Virus record (IMG/VR): IMGVR_UViG_3300027129_000004
Coordinates: 24,107 to 88,106 of that record
Length of the DNA: 64,000 nucleotides
DNA from: a virus
Strand: one strand, 5' to 3'
Shown: positions 12,641 to 19,633 of the stretch, piece after piece
Layout: each line of letters starts with the position of its first letter
Numbering within the stretch: the first letter of the stretch is position 1
Position numbers and translations under genes: made by a program
The notes under the pieces: model-generated
What the model saw: the letters and a program-made list of their open reading frames with translations, nothing else
Told to the model about the DNA's origin: nothing
Databases searched by the model: none

Positions 12641-13403
12641 AGTAGCATCAGATTTGCACCTTGAATTTTTAAACTCTTTTGAAGAAATTCCAAACTTAGG
12701 AACTGCTGATATATTAGTGCTGGCAGGAGATATATTTCCAGCAAAGTATTTAAAAACAAATGGAAAATTAAAAGACATTTATCTTCGTTTTGTGGATAAA
12801 TGTTCAAAAGATTTTTCACATATATTATATGTTCTTGGGAATCATTGCTATTATGGATACAATTACGAAGGAAGTAAGAGGAAAATAAAAGAGCATCTTC
12901 CTCATAATTTCCAAATCCTTGACAATGACACAGTTAAGATTGGAGACTGGAACTTTATAGGTTTCACTCTCTGGACTGACTTTAGAAATGAAAATGCTCT
13001 AGAGATGATGGAAGCAGCACAAGTGATGAATGACTACAAAGTTATTCGTATTACTCCAAAGTATCGGAAACTGAATCCAACTGACACTCTTAATTTTCAT
13101 AAGGATAGTAAGAAGTATCTGTTGAATCAACTACAAACACTCAATGACAATGTATTTGTCATCAGTCATCATGCACCGAGTTATCAATCGGTTCCACAGC
13201 AATTCAAGAAACACGCAAATGGTGCCTATTGTAGTAATCTGGATGATTTGATTGTTAATCATCCACAAATTAAATACTGGGCACACGGACACACTCACAC
13301 TGCTTTTAATTATATGATTGAAGGTTGCCGAGTGATTTGTAATCCTGGTGGGTATCCTGGACAAGGAACTGGATTTAATCCAGATTTACTTTTTGACATC
13401 TAG
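12630..13403 (+). CDS. Calcineurin-like metallophosphoesterase
   Basis: The 257-aa protein has the ordered metal-binding motifs of the family: D-L-H at residues 8-10, G-D at 33-34, G-N-H at 70-72, H-H at 180-181 and GHTH at 220-223. These bind two metal ions used to hydrolyse phosphomono- or diesters. The substrate is unknown; phage relatives are often annotated as phosphatases or phosphodiesterases. The complete motif set suggests an active enzyme. Its start overlaps the GIY-YIG gene, so it may now be translated from that gene's late transcript. Confidence 0.85.
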   Translation: MKVKVASDLHLEFLNSFEEIPNLGTADILVLAGDIFPAKYLKTNGKLKDIYLRFVDKCSKDFSHILYVLGNHCYYGYNYEGSKRKIKEHLPHNFQILDNDTVKIGDWNFIGFTLWTDFRNENALEMMEAAQVMNDYKVIRITPKYRKLNPTDTLNFHKDSKKYLLNQLQTLNDNVFVISHHAPSYQSVPQQFKKHANGAYCSNLDDLIVNHPQIKYWAHGHTHTAFNYMIEGCRVICNPGGYPGQGTGFNPDLLFDI

Positions 13404-13451
13404 ATATAAGGAAGGTAGAATCTTCCCACACATTAAACTCGCAAAAGGTCG

Positions 13452-13928
13452 ATGGACTACTTAAAAATTGAACCAAATCAAACTATTCTTGTTCTAAACG
13501 CATCCTATGAACCAATTAACTTTACTAATTGGAAAAGAGCAATCGTGCTGCTTATGAAGAACAAAGCACAAGCACTTGGTAAGAGAGTCATTCGACTGGT
13601 CAATTACATTAAGTTGCCCTACGAGAAACTAATGCAAAATAGACCATCACGAGCAATGATTTATAAACGTGATGGTCATAAGTGTCAGTATTGTGGTTCG
13701 ACTAAAGAACTAACTATTGACCACATCATCCCACGTTCTCGTGGTGGTGAAGATACTTGGGAAAATCTTACTGTTGCTTGTATGCCTTGCAACTCTAAAA
13801 AAAGTGATAAACTTCTTGAAGAAACTAATTTGTCTCTTCGCACTATTCCAAAAAAACCACTGAATAAGATGCTATTTGCTCTCGATAGAGCAAATGACCC
13901 AGAGTGGAATGAATACTCTTATGCCTAA
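13452..13928 (+). CDS. HNH endonuclease with two zinc-binding Cys pairs
   Basis: The 158-aa protein has an N-terminal segment (LVLNASYEPINFTNWKRAI) typical of cyanobacterial and phage HNH proteins, then an HNH domain: CQYC (78-81), DH (90-91), an Asn-containing stretch near 105, and CMPC (110-113) followed by N114. The four Cys probably hold a structural zinc and D-H/N/N the catalytic metal. It may be free-standing and mobile or act in packaging or host DNA breakdown. The stop overlaps the next gene by 8 bp. Confidence 0.88.
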   Translation: MDYLKIEPNQTILVLNASYEPINFTNWKRAIVLLMKNKAQALGKRVIRLVNYIKLPYEKLMQNRPSRAMIYKRDGHKCQYCGSTKELTIDHIIPRSRGGEDTWENLTVACMPCNSKKSDKLLEETNLSLRTIPKKPLNKMLFALDRANDPEWNEYSYA

Positions 13929-14085
13929 ACTCAATAATGAGTTTTATACTGTAGAATATGAGTTTATGGGGAAGAGAAAGTTTGCTTGTTATTTTCAACT
14001 TGAATCCGCACAGGAAGCAATGATGAAAATGATTAAGAAAGGAATGGTTGTTAATGGATTAGAAACCAAGACTCTCAAAAAATAG
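13921..14085 (+). CDS. Small hypothetical protein
   Basis: Starting at the ATG inside the last codons of the HNH gene gives 54 aa (MPKLNNEFYTVEYEFMGKRK...); a longer frame from 13876 would overlap the HNH gene extensively. It shows strand-strand-helix order with FQLESAQEAMMKMIKKG. Translationally coupled to the nuclease. Family unknown. Confidence 0.6.
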   Translation: MPKLNNEFYTVEYEFMGKRKFACYFQLESAQEAMMKMIKKGMVVNGLETKTLKK

Positions 14086-14090
14086 TCAGT

Positions 14091-14155
14091 GTGCCACTTG
14101 TAGCACTGTCCCTAACACCTCTCCAAACCCCCTGGAGGGGTGTTATACTATGGAG
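14091..14155 (+). promoter_or_regulatory. Early promoter cassette 9 (GC hairpin plus TATACT)
   Basis: GTGCCACTTGTAGCACTG opens the cassette. CACCTCTCC and GGAGGGGTG form a 9-bp stem (one G-U) directly upstream of the -10 TATACT (14144-14149). The hairpin occupies the -35 region, as at 16231. Confidence 0.65.
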
Positions 14156-14172
14156 ACAAGCAAAGGGGAGGG

Positions 14173-14295
14173 ATGACTCCAAATTGGCAGCACAACTCAG
14201 GAAAAAATAAGAATACTAAAGGTTCTTGTAAGGGGAAACTCAAAGCAAGAAAACAAGCATTGCAGCACATCAAACGCAAACTCAAAGTAATCTGA
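14173..14295 (+). CDS. Very small basic protein
   Basis: The 40-aa product is highly basic (GKNKNTKGSCKGKLKARKQ), suggesting nucleic-acid binding. It has a good ribosome-binding site (AAAGGGGAGGG) just upstream. It overlaps the next ATG as TGATG. Too short for family assignment. Confidence 0.6.
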   Translation: MTPNWQHNSGKNKNTKGSCKGKLKARKQALQHIKRKLKVI

Positions 14296-14468
14296 TGACT
14301 TATCAAAATCTTCTGGAGATTCTTCAGACTCTCACTCTGGAGCAGTTGAAGATGGATGTGTCAATTTATGACATTAGTTATGATGAGTTTTGTCCAATGC
14401 ACAAATTTCATTTTGCAGATAACACTGTAGATGTGCTTGACCCTGACCACCCTTACCTTTCTTTCTGA
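14295..14468 (+). CDS. Small hypothetical protein
   Basis: The 57-aa product begins MTYQNLLEILQTLTLEQL and ends with an acidic Pro-rich tail (DVLDPDHPYLSF). The pattern (two helices, short strand, then DPDHP) is common in small cyanophage ORFs by memory. Start overlaps the upstream stop. The next gene follows at TGATTATG. Confidence 0.65.
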   Translation: MTYQNLLEILQTLTLEQLKMDVSIYDISYDEFCPMHKFHFADNTVDVLDPDHPYLSF

Positions 14469-14470
14469 TT

Positions 14471-14602
14471 ATGAACTCTAAAACTATTACTTACATCTTT
14501 CTTGCTTTTATTGCTGTTCTTGGATGGAACTCATTTGCAATTCAACGTGATGAGAAAATGTTTGATGCTTATGATAAAGCAGTAGTAATTAAAAAATTGT
14601 AA
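14471..14602 (+). CDS. Small single-span membrane or secreted protein
   Basis: The 43-aa product has a short basic start (MNSK), a hydrophobic segment (ITYIFLAFIAVLGW) and a charged tail. This could be a signal anchor or a tiny membrane protein. It follows its neighbour through a TGATTATG junction without a visible Shine-Dalgarno site. Confidence 0.55.
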   Translation: MNSKTITYIFLAFIAVLGWNSFAIQRDEKMFDAYDKAVVIKKL

Positions 14603-14643
14603 TTTGAAGTGAGTATAAATTAAAGAAATTATTTAATTTATAG

Positions 14644-14874
14644 ATGCCACTTCATTACAAACCCAAAGTTGATGATTATGTCAGGTGGAAAAATCTAGAG
14701 GGATGGATTTATTTCAAAGATGATGCGTATGTTTCTATTGAGATTGCAGTAAAAGATAAAGTCTGCAATAAAGGTTCATTTCATAAGAAAGACCATCTTC
14801 TTGTATTGTGTTATTATGAACAATGGAATAATCTTGAGTATGTAAAGACAAGGCAATCGAAATATGAGGGGTAA
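14644..14874 (+). CDS. Conserved-type small protein (beta-rich)
   Basis: The 76-aa product contains VDDYVRWKNLEGWIYFKDD, EIAVKDK and LLVLCYYEQWNNLEYVKTR. I associate this pattern of a Trp-rich small beta-barrel-like fold with conserved T4-like cyanophage proteins, from memory. Function unknown. It lies in a gap after the membrane gene without a clear promoter. Confidence 0.7.
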   Translation: MPLHYKPKVDDYVRWKNLEGWIYFKDDAYVSIEIAVKDKVCNKGSFHKKDHLLVLCYYEQWNNLEYVKTRQSKYEG

Positions 14875-14886
14875 GATTGATACCGA

Positions 14887-14957
14887 TGTGCCACCTGTAG
14901 CACTGGCACAGTAAATGAGCACAGACCCCCCTGATGCCCTACAATACAGGGACACAA
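14887..14957 (+). promoter_or_regulatory. Early promoter cassette 10 (GAGCAC-17-TACAAT)
   Basis: GTGCCACCTGTAGCACTGGCACAG, then GAGCAC (14917-14922), the shared AGACCCC, a 17-nt spacer and -10 TACAAT (14940-14945). It drives the TTG-initiated gene at 14972. Confidence 0.7.
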
Positions 14958-14971
14958 GCAAAGGAGACCAC

Positions 14972-15220
14972 TTGGCAGACCTCGATACTATCTTTAACTA
15001 CACCACCTCTCGTTGGGATTGGCATGAAGGTAATGTCAATCAAATGTGGATTCAAGAGATTGAAGAATCTCCTGATTTTTATCGTTATATTGCGGTTGCT
15101 TACAATCCTCGTAAGAATGTGAGCACAGTAGTATCTGAACCTCGTTGCTATGCTGACACCTTGAAATGGGTTCGTATGTATTGTGGTAATTTCTGTATTC
15201 TTCCTGAGTATTGCTATTGA
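14972..15220 (+). CDS. Hypothetical protein, probable TTG start
   Basis: The frame is open upstream to an ATG at 14915, but that lies inside the promoter cassette. AAGGAG at 14961-14966 sits five bases before an in-frame TTG at 14972, giving 82 aa starting with LADLDTIFNYTT (initiator Met in practice). The protein has WDWHEGNVNQMW and a C-terminal Cys/Tyr-rich end. Function unknown. The ribosome-binding site decides the start. Confidence 0.65.
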   Translation: MADLDTIFNYTTSRWDWHEGNVNQMWIQEIEESPDFYRYIAVAYNPRKNVSTVVSEPRCYADTLKWVRMYCGNFCILPEYCY

Positions 15221-15222
15221 TT

Positions 15223-15384
15223 ATGCTTTACAACATTACAGTTAAGTTTAAGGATGGAACTGTCGAGACGTTTCAACGCAGAAGCAACATCAAACCCATC
15301 AACAGTGTAAAACTCACCGATAAGATTGCTAACGAAATCTTTCCACGAGAGTGGAAAGAAATCTCTTCCAAACCTGTTTATTGA
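15223..15384 (+). CDS. Small hypothetical protein
   Basis: The 53-aa product is strand-rich at the start (LYNITVKFKDGTVETFQ) and contains KLTDKIANEIFPREWKEI. Both ends are TGATTATG junctions. The short beta-hairpin plus helix is typical of small phage proteins but not diagnostic. Confidence 0.6.
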   Translation: MLYNITVKFKDGTVETFQRRSNIKPINSVKLTDKIANEIFPREWKEISSKPVY

Positions 15385-15386
15385 TT

Positions 15387-15644
15387 ATGTCTTTCACCAC
15401 TATCACTCTTGAAAAGTTTCACGAACTCCTGGCAGATGCTTATGCTGTCTGCGTGAATGACACTCTATACTTTGTGGGGTATGATACGGACGACAATCCT
15501 TACATTTCCGACAATGATGGGGATGATTATGTTGACCTCTCCACTGTAGATGGTGACATTGAAGTTCACAAAAACTATGTGTTCTTTTATGTGAACGGTG
15601 AAGCAATGCAAATGGTCTTTCTCAACATCAAAAAACTTTCTTGA
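15387..15644 (+). CDS. Small acidic hypothetical protein
   Basis: Starting at the ATG of the TGATTATG junction gives 85 aa: a helix (ITLEKFHELLADAYAV), then strands and an acidic DNDGDDYVDL loop that could bind calcium, though no canonical EF-hand spacing is seen. Family unknown. Confidence 0.65.
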   Translation: MSFTTITLEKFHELLADAYAVCVNDTLYFVGYDTDDNPYISDNDGDDYVDLSTVDGDIEVHKNYVFFYVNGEAMQMVFLNIKKLS

Positions 15645-15646
15645 TT

Positions 15647-16027
15647 ATGTCTTTCACCTTTCCTCGTCTGTCTGCTGGTATCTACGAAGTTCAGAAGGAT
15701 TCTAACACTGTTGGATTCATTCGTAAAGCATCTGCTGCTAAGTGGATTATTGTTGATGTTGTAGACACTCCTCAACAAGTCACAAAGACTCTCAAAGAAG
15801 CAAAGGATGCTTGTGTCAATCTAATCATCTTTGATGTGGTTGACAAGACCCCTGAACCTGAGTATAATGACTCTGTAGGGGTTGATAAGGTGAATACTGA
15901 ACTTAATAAGGTTCTTGAGGGTTCTTTGCACTGCTATAAGCAGATTCCTGGAACTGATGAGTTTAAGGAAGTTTCTCCTGTTGAGTTTGGGTTTGCTGAA
16001 CCTACTCTTGAACCAATTTTGTTCTGA
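15647..16027 (+). CDS. Hypothetical protein
   Basis: The 126-aa protein starts with MSFTFPRLSAGIYEV, sharing its first residues with the upstream product (MSFTT). Its middle is a Val/Asp-rich alpha/beta region (AAKWIIVDVVDTPQQV, NLIIFDVVDKTPEPEY) that holds two copies of a VDVVD/FDVVD-type strand. The C-terminus is Glu/Pro-rich. No family recognised. Confidence 0.65.
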   Translation: MSFTFPRLSAGIYEVQKDSNTVGFIRKASAAKWIIVDVVDTPQQVTKTLKEAKDACVNLIIFDVVDKTPEPEYNDSVGVDKVNTELNKVLEGSLHCYKQIPGTDEFKEVSPVEFGFAEPTLEPILF

Positions 16028-16203
16028 TGTTTAAGTTTATTTTACATAAATTGTTTAATCAAAGAAAAATGCACGATTCTACTCTTGACCTGTTTTGTAA
16101 TCACGAGTCTGCTGAGTATGCAGATGAGTATGCAATGGAGATTGAACGTAAAGCAGCAGAACTAGAAGTGACTGTTGATTATTATATGGCCGAGTTTATG
16201 TGA
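16027..16203 (+). CDS. Small hypothetical protein
   Basis: The 58-aa product has a short basic hydrophobic start (MFKFILHKLFNQRK) and an acidic helical remainder (AEYADEYAMEIERKAAELEV). The ATG overlaps the upstream TGA (TGATG). It ends just before cassette 11. Confidence 0.6.
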   Translation: MFKFILHKLFNQRKMHDSTLDLFCNHESAEYADEYAMEIERKAAELEVTVDYYMAEFM

Positions 16204-16206
16204 CCT

Positions 16207-16270
16207 CTGTGCCACTTGTGGAACCGTCCAGCACTCTTCCCGAACGCACGGGAGGGGTGCTATAATGTAT
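16207..16270 (+). promoter_or_regulatory. Early promoter cassette 11 (12-bp hairpin plus TATAAT)
   Basis: GTGCCACTTGTGGAAC is followed by a hairpin of twelve pairs with G-U wobbles (GCACTCTTCCCG/CGGGAGGGGTGC, 16231-16260) whose last bases run directly into TATAAT (16261-16266). The stem covers the -35 region and can also end upstream transcription. It drives the helicase gene. Confidence 0.75.
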
Positions 16271-16296
16271 GAATACAAACGTTACTTGACTTATTG

Positions 16297-17532
16297 ATGC
16301 TGACTCTTCTTCCTTATCAACAACGTGCTCTGAAAGCAGTTCAGAACTCCATTAAAGGTTCTGTGTATATTCCTACTGGTGGTGGGAAAACTGTTGTGAT
16401 GATGGAAGATGCTCGTCAGAGGATTCTTAACGCACTGGAACCAATGACATTTGTTGTTGTTGCTCCTCGTATTCTGCTTGCAAATCAACTTTGTTCTGAG
16501 TTTGAAGCATATCTCAAGGACCAGAATGTTGCTTATATGCACGTTCACAGTGGTGAAACTCATCATCAATCCTCTACACGTCCAGCAGACATTGCAGAAT
16601 ACAATGACACTGCAATCGGAAGTGGCAAGCATCAGTTTATCTTCACCACTTACAATTCGATTGGTCGGGTGAATGAGTCTGATATTGAAATTGATGTTGT
16701 GTATTTTGATGAAGCACATCATTGCGTGAAACCATCTAACTTTGTGGGTATTGCTCATACTTCATCAGTTGCAGATAATGCTTATTTCTTCACTGCAACT
16801 CCGAAGTTCAATAACAGTATGGAGTCTATGAATAATACTGATGTTTATGGCAACAACATCATCAGTATTCCTGCACAAGAACTGATTGATGCTGGTAGTA
16901 TTATTCCTCCCAAAGTTGTGCCTTATGAAGCACAAACCATTCGCACTAAAGAAAATGCTGCATTTGTAGATGCAGAGAACATTGTAGGTATCCTGTCAGA
17001 GATTTCTGATTGTGATGCACCTAAAGTTCTTGTTGCTGCTCCTAGCACCAAAGTAATCTGGGCAATGTTTACTGAGAGTGATTTGCTTCAACAACTCAAT
17101 GATATGGGTTATACGATTATGCATATCACTTCTAAGCACGGTGCTTATATTGACAAACAGAAAGTGTCTCGTGAAGTCTTCTTTGAGAAGATGAATGAGT
17201 TTGGTGCAGACCCAGAAAAGAAGTTCATTGTGTTTCACTACAGCATCTTGTCTGAGGGTATGAACGTGCAGGGATTGACTGATTGCATTATGCTTCGCAA
17301 TCTTCCATTGATTGAAATGGCACAGACTGTTGGACGGGTTATCCGTATGCACGGTGATGACCGTAAAGCAATCGCAGATGGTAAGATGAAAGCAGGAGAG
17401 TTTGCTTTCTACAAGAAACCATTTGGCACTATCACGATTCCTGTTAATAACAACTATGGTGATAAGATTGCAAAGCAACTTCAAAATGTTGTGGATACTA
17501 TCTTTGTGAAAGGTGAAGTTCTTGGTGTATAA
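16297..17532 (+). CDS. Superfamily 2 DEAD/DEAH-type helicase
   Basis: The protein is about 411 aa. Walker A PTGGGKT lies near residues 26-32, the DEAH box (FDEAHH) near 138-142, motif III-like TATP near 166-169, and motif VI QTVGRVIRM near the C-terminal third, after SEGMNVQGLTDCIML. All motor motifs are intact, so it should be an ATP-driven DNA or RNA translocase. T4 UvsW plays a comparable role in recombination and origin control, but I cannot say it is the same protein. A TTG one codon earlier could also serve as the start. Confidence 0.88.
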   Translation: MLTLLPYQQRALKAVQNSIKGSVYIPTGGGKTVVMMEDARQRILNALEPMTFVVVAPRILLANQLCSEFEAYLKDQNVAYMHVHSGETHHQSSTRPADIAEYNDTAIGSGKHQFIFTTYNSIGRVNESDIEIDVVYFDEAHHCVKPSNFVGIAHTSSVADNAYFFTATPKFNNSMESMNNTDVYGNNIISIPAQELIDAGSIIPPKVVPYEAQTIRTKENAAFVDAENIVGILSEISDCDAPKVLVAAPSTKVIWAMFTESDLLQQLNDMGYTIMHITSKHGAYIDKQKVSREVFFEKMNEFGADPEKKFIVFHYSILSEGMNVQGLTDCIMLRNLPLIEMAQTVGRVIRMHGDDRKAIADGKMKAGEFAFYKKPFGTITIPVNNNYGDKIAKQLQNVVDTIFVKGEVLGV

Positions 17533-17539
17533 ATTATAT

Positions 17540-17554
17540 TATGTGTCCCACATA
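17540..17554 (+). promoter_or_regulatory. Operator-like palindrome TATGTG-TCC-CACATA
   Basis: A perfect 6-bp inverted repeat with a 3-base centre (TCC) lies six bases before the ATG of the ribbon-helix-helix-like gene at 17560. The palindromes flanking the promoter at 25835-25884 have the same 6-3-6 layout and the same TCC centre but different arms. It may be the binding site of the encoded regulator. Confidence 0.55.
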
Positions 17555-17559
17555 GAATT

Positions 17560-17724
17560 ATGCCATTTACAAAGAAATTTCCACAGTCAGGAGAAACAAC
17601 CCATATTCGGGTTCCGAAATGTTATGCTGAACTCATTGAAGAACTGATGGTAACGTTAGATGAACGATTTGATGTAGATAAGGGCAAACATCTACTGAAG
17701 AAGTTCATACACAACTTAACGTGA
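17560..17724 (+). CDS. Ribbon-helix-helix-like small regulator
   Basis: The 54-aa product reads GETTHIRVPKCYAELIEELM followed by a second helix (VDKGKHLLKKFIHNL). A short strand with alternating residues (THIRVP) and two helices fit the ribbon-helix-helix fold of Arc/MetJ-type repressors, which bind palindromes as dimers. The gene at 25886 encodes a same-length protein with the same GET-x-x-(I/M)-RVP-x-C start. A palindrome sits immediately upstream. Assignment is by pattern, not by search. Confidence 0.6.
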   Translation: MPFTKKFPQSGETTHIRVPKCYAELIEELMVTLDERFDVDKGKHLLKKFIHNLT

Positions 17725-17739
17725 GTCCAATGATATCCT

Positions 17740-17805
17740 GTGCCACCTGTAGCACTGGCACAGTAAATGAGCACATACCCCTAAATGTGTTATAGTAGTT
17801 CTATG
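17740..17805 (+). promoter_or_regulatory. Early promoter cassette 12 (GAGCAC-16-TATAGT)
   Basis: GTGCCACCTGTAGCACTGGCACAG, GAGCAC (17769-17774) and -10 TATAGT (17791-17796), 16 nt apart. Nearly identical to cassette 10 in its upstream half. Drives the operon at 17823. Confidence 0.7.
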
Positions 17806-17822
17806 GTTGAGGAAGACCTTCA

Positions 17823-17987
17823 ATGACTTACACCCCACATCTTTCTAAGATTCCTTATTTGATGATTCCAGAAAACAGAGTGAATCTTGCATTCAACTGG
17901 TATCAACGAGATAGGAGTCATCCACAAAACTTTCCTGCTTATTCTTATTGGATTCAACAATGCACAAATGATGGGAGTGATTACTGA
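17823..17987 (+). CDS. Small hypothetical protein
   Basis: The 54-aa product has NLAFNWYQRDRSHPQNFPAY and YWIQQCTNDGSDY, an aromatic-rich sequence with Cys near its end. First gene behind cassette 12; its TGA overlaps the next ATG. Family unknown. Confidence 0.6.
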   Translation: MTYTPHLSKIPYLMIPENRVNLAFNWYQRDRSHPQNFPAYSYWIQQCTNDGSDY

Positions 17988-18169
17988 TGGAAATGCTTGA
18001 TACTGTTCTGACTATTGAGGAAGTTTTGACTGATAAACAATTGCTTGCTCTGCAAGACATTCTTTGCCATTACAAAGAGTTTCAGGAAGAACTTTACAAC
18101 TATCCTGAACCTGATACTCTCTTCACTAAGACTCAACAAGAACTGTTTGACATCTTTAACATCAAATGA
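17987..18169 (+). CDS. Small helical hypothetical protein
   Basis: The 60-aa product is mainly helical (LTIEEVLTDKQLLALQDILC; TKTQQELFDIFNI). Overlaps both neighbours (1 bp and 4 bp). Family unknown. Confidence 0.6.
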   Translation: MEMLDTVLTIEEVLTDKQLLALQDILCHYKEFQEELYNYPEPDTLFTKTQQELFDIFNIK

Positions 18170-18372
18170 CTTCTATTTCTTTTACCTCTGGTGAGTTGTT
18201 GGATATTATGTCCGTACTTGAAGAGAAAGAAAATGCTCTTCAACTTGCAGAGAATTATCAACTCTCTGCTTATTATATGCACCTTGGGGGTCAATTCCAA
18301 CGGATTTATGATAAACTGCAGGAGTTTGTTCCTGAGAACCGAGTTGCCAATCTTGTCCTTGCTGTGAATTGA
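18166..18372 (+). CDS. Small hypothetical protein
   Basis: The 68-aa product has a Ser/Thr-rich start, a helix (GELLDIMSVLEEKENALQLA) and a second helix (QFQRIYDKLQEFVPE). The EL-x-x-I-x-x-x-LEEKENAL region looks like a short amphipathic domain common in phage early proteins. Family unknown. Confidence 0.65.
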   Translation: MTSISFTSGELLDIMSVLEEKENALQLAENYQLSAYYMHLGGQFQRIYDKLQEFVPENRVANLVLAVN

Positions 18373-18641
18373 TGACTATGGAAACACACAGTCTGATTAT
18401 TCTTTCTACTGCACACCTACATCCATTGGAAGCAGCAAAGATTGATGAATTTTCTTATGTTGGAAACAAAGAATGTGCTCTTGTTTCCACTGTTTCAGAG
18501 ATGAGGGATTTCTATTATCAGGGTGGATTGGTTTGCTTGTGCGACCTGTTGAAATTGGTGCAAGAAAAATATAATGCAAAATATGTTCTCTTTGACCCTG
18601 ATGCAGATACTACTGATGAGTTCAGGTATTATCAATGGTGA
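18372..18641 (+). CDS. Small hypothetical protein
   Basis: I use the ATG at 18372, which shares a base with the upstream TGA (TGATG); the product is 89 aa. It is alpha/beta (HSLIILSTAHLHPLEAAKID; YQGGLVCLCDLLKLVQEKY) and ends with acidic and aromatic residues. Family unknown. Last gene of the unit. Confidence 0.65.
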   Translation: MTMETHSLIILSTAHLHPLEAAKIDEFSYVGNKECALVSTVSEMRDFYYQGGLVCLCDLLKLVQEKYNAKYVLFDPDADTTDEFRYYQW

Positions 18642-18710
18642 TGTGCCAGTTGTAGCACTGGCACACTAAAAGAGCACAGAGGCACCAGATGCCTTATAAT
18701 ACTCTCATAC
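18642..18710 (+). promoter_or_regulatory. Early promoter cassette 13 (GAGCAC-17-TATAAT)
   Basis: GTGCCAGTTGTAGCACTGGCACAC, GAGCAC (18672-18677), then GGCACCAGATGCC as in cassettes 2 and 4, TATAAT (18695-18700) and ACTCTCATAC. It combines the left half of one subtype with the right half of another, which suggests recombination between cassettes. Confidence 0.75.
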
Positions 18711-18721
18711 GAAACAAACCG

Positions 18722-18889
18722 ATGACCCTGACCGAAGCAAACAAGATATGGTCCGACTGTTACAACAGCGGCGACCTCTCACTGTGGAACAACTATACTA
18801 ACGCCCAGCGTGAGCAGGCAATCGCCACCCGAGACGCCCACTTCAACGGTCGCCAGTGGGGCATCTGGAACATCAACGATTGGGACTGA
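18722..18889 (+). CDS. Small GC-rich hypothetical protein
   Basis: The 55-aa product (MTLTEANKIWSDCYNSGDLS...) begins after the -10, not at the upstream ATG inside the cassette. Its third codon positions are strikingly C- and G-rich (GACGCCCACTTC, CAACGGTCGCC), unlike all neighbours, so it looks recently acquired. It is flanked by promoter cassettes on both sides. Family unknown. Confidence 0.65.
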   Translation: MTLTEANKIWSDCYNSGDLSLWNNYTNAQREQAIATRDAHFNGRQWGIWNINDWD

Positions 18890-18922
18890 TTGCCCTACCT
18901 GGTGGTCTGACTGGTAAGTGAT

Positions 18923-18990
18923 GGCACTCTGAAAACTGGCACAGGGCATCCTTCGGAGTGCCCTTTGATGCCTTATAATACTCTCATACA
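18923..18990 (+). promoter_or_regulatory. Early promoter cassette 14 (terminator plus TATAAT)
   Basis: After AAAACTGGCACAG a hairpin GGGCATCC-TTC-GGAGTGCCC with TTT tail forms a probable terminator, followed by TATAAT (18974-18979) and ACTCTCATACA. Like cassettes 5, 9 and 11, it joins termination and initiation. Confidence 0.75.
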
Positions 18991-19004
18991 CAAAGGAACT
19001 TCAA

Positions 19005-19271
19005 ATGCTTGATGCCTTTACTGATTATCCTATTGAAAAACTTGATGATATTGAATTTGAAAAAGCACCCATTCGTAAATGCACCATTCTAACTTGGGAC
19101 AGAAATAAGTATTGTGATGTCCTTGTATATTTTGTAGATGAGGATGGTGATTTGCGAGGACACATTACTAACTTCAAGCAGTGGTATTTGTATAAGAATG
19201 AAGCACGACTTGATGATGGTATTCAATTTACTGATGATGAACTGAAAACTCTTCCTTGGACTTGCCGATGA
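19005..19271 (+). CDS. Hypothetical protein
   Basis: The 88-aa product is beta-rich and acidic (IRKCTILTWDRNKYCDVLVY; VDEDGDLRGHITNFKQW). A good AAAGGAACTTCAA region precedes the ATG. It overlaps the next gene by 4 bp. Family unknown. Confidence 0.7.
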   Translation: MLDAFTDYPIEKLDDIEFEKAPIRKCTILTWDRNKYCDVLVYFVDEDGDLRGHITNFKQWYLYKNEARLDDGIQFTDDELKTLPWTCR

Positions 19272-19450
19272 CTGCTATTGAAATTGATGAAATGATGAAC
19301 CGAATGGAATCATTTGGTGGTTCATTTGTTGTTGCACTTGCTTATGCAATGCGAAAAGCAGACCCATCAAATAAAACTAGACTGATTCTTGCCTTTCCTG
19401 AGTATGTGAAAGAGTATGGACCAGAAAGTCAGTTTCCTGCGTATGAATGA
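19268..19450 (+). CDS. Small hypothetical protein
   Basis: Starting at the ATG that overlaps the upstream TGA gives 60 aa: MTAIEIDEMMNRMESFGGSF...AFPEYVKEYGPESQF. The FGGSFVVALAYAMRKADP stretch, followed by a short Pro/Tyr tail, recurs in T4-like cyanophage ORFs by memory. Family unknown. Confidence 0.7.
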   Translation: MTAIEIDEMMNRMESFGGSFVVALAYAMRKADPSNKTRLILAFPEYVKEYGPESQFPAYE

Positions 19451-19632
19451 TGAAACCTAAGTTCCGTGCCGTATTAGAAATGGCAATAGAAGAAGGTGTA
19501 AGGTTTGGATACAATCGTGCTTTTAAGCATAATTCAGAACCACACATTGATTCTATATCTGATAGTATAGTTACAGAAATCTTTAATTCACTTGACACTT
19601 GGTTTGATGACATCAACGACACTGAAAACTAA
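19447..19632 (+). CDS. Small hypothetical protein
   Basis: The 61-aa product (MMKPKFRAVLEMAIEEGVRF...) is helical. The two start codons are adjacent (ATGATG), so translation could begin at either. It overlaps the upstream gene by 4 bp and ends one base before the next ATG. Family unknown. Confidence 0.65.
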   Translation: MMKPKFRAVLEMAIEEGVRFGYNRAFKHNSEPHIDSISDSIVTEIFNSLDTWFDDINDTEN

Positions 19633-19633
19633 A

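Noticed and set aside
14915-14971. ATG start for the gene at 14972
   Set aside because: It lies between the -35-position element and the -10 of cassette 10. The AAGGAG site favours TTG at 14972.
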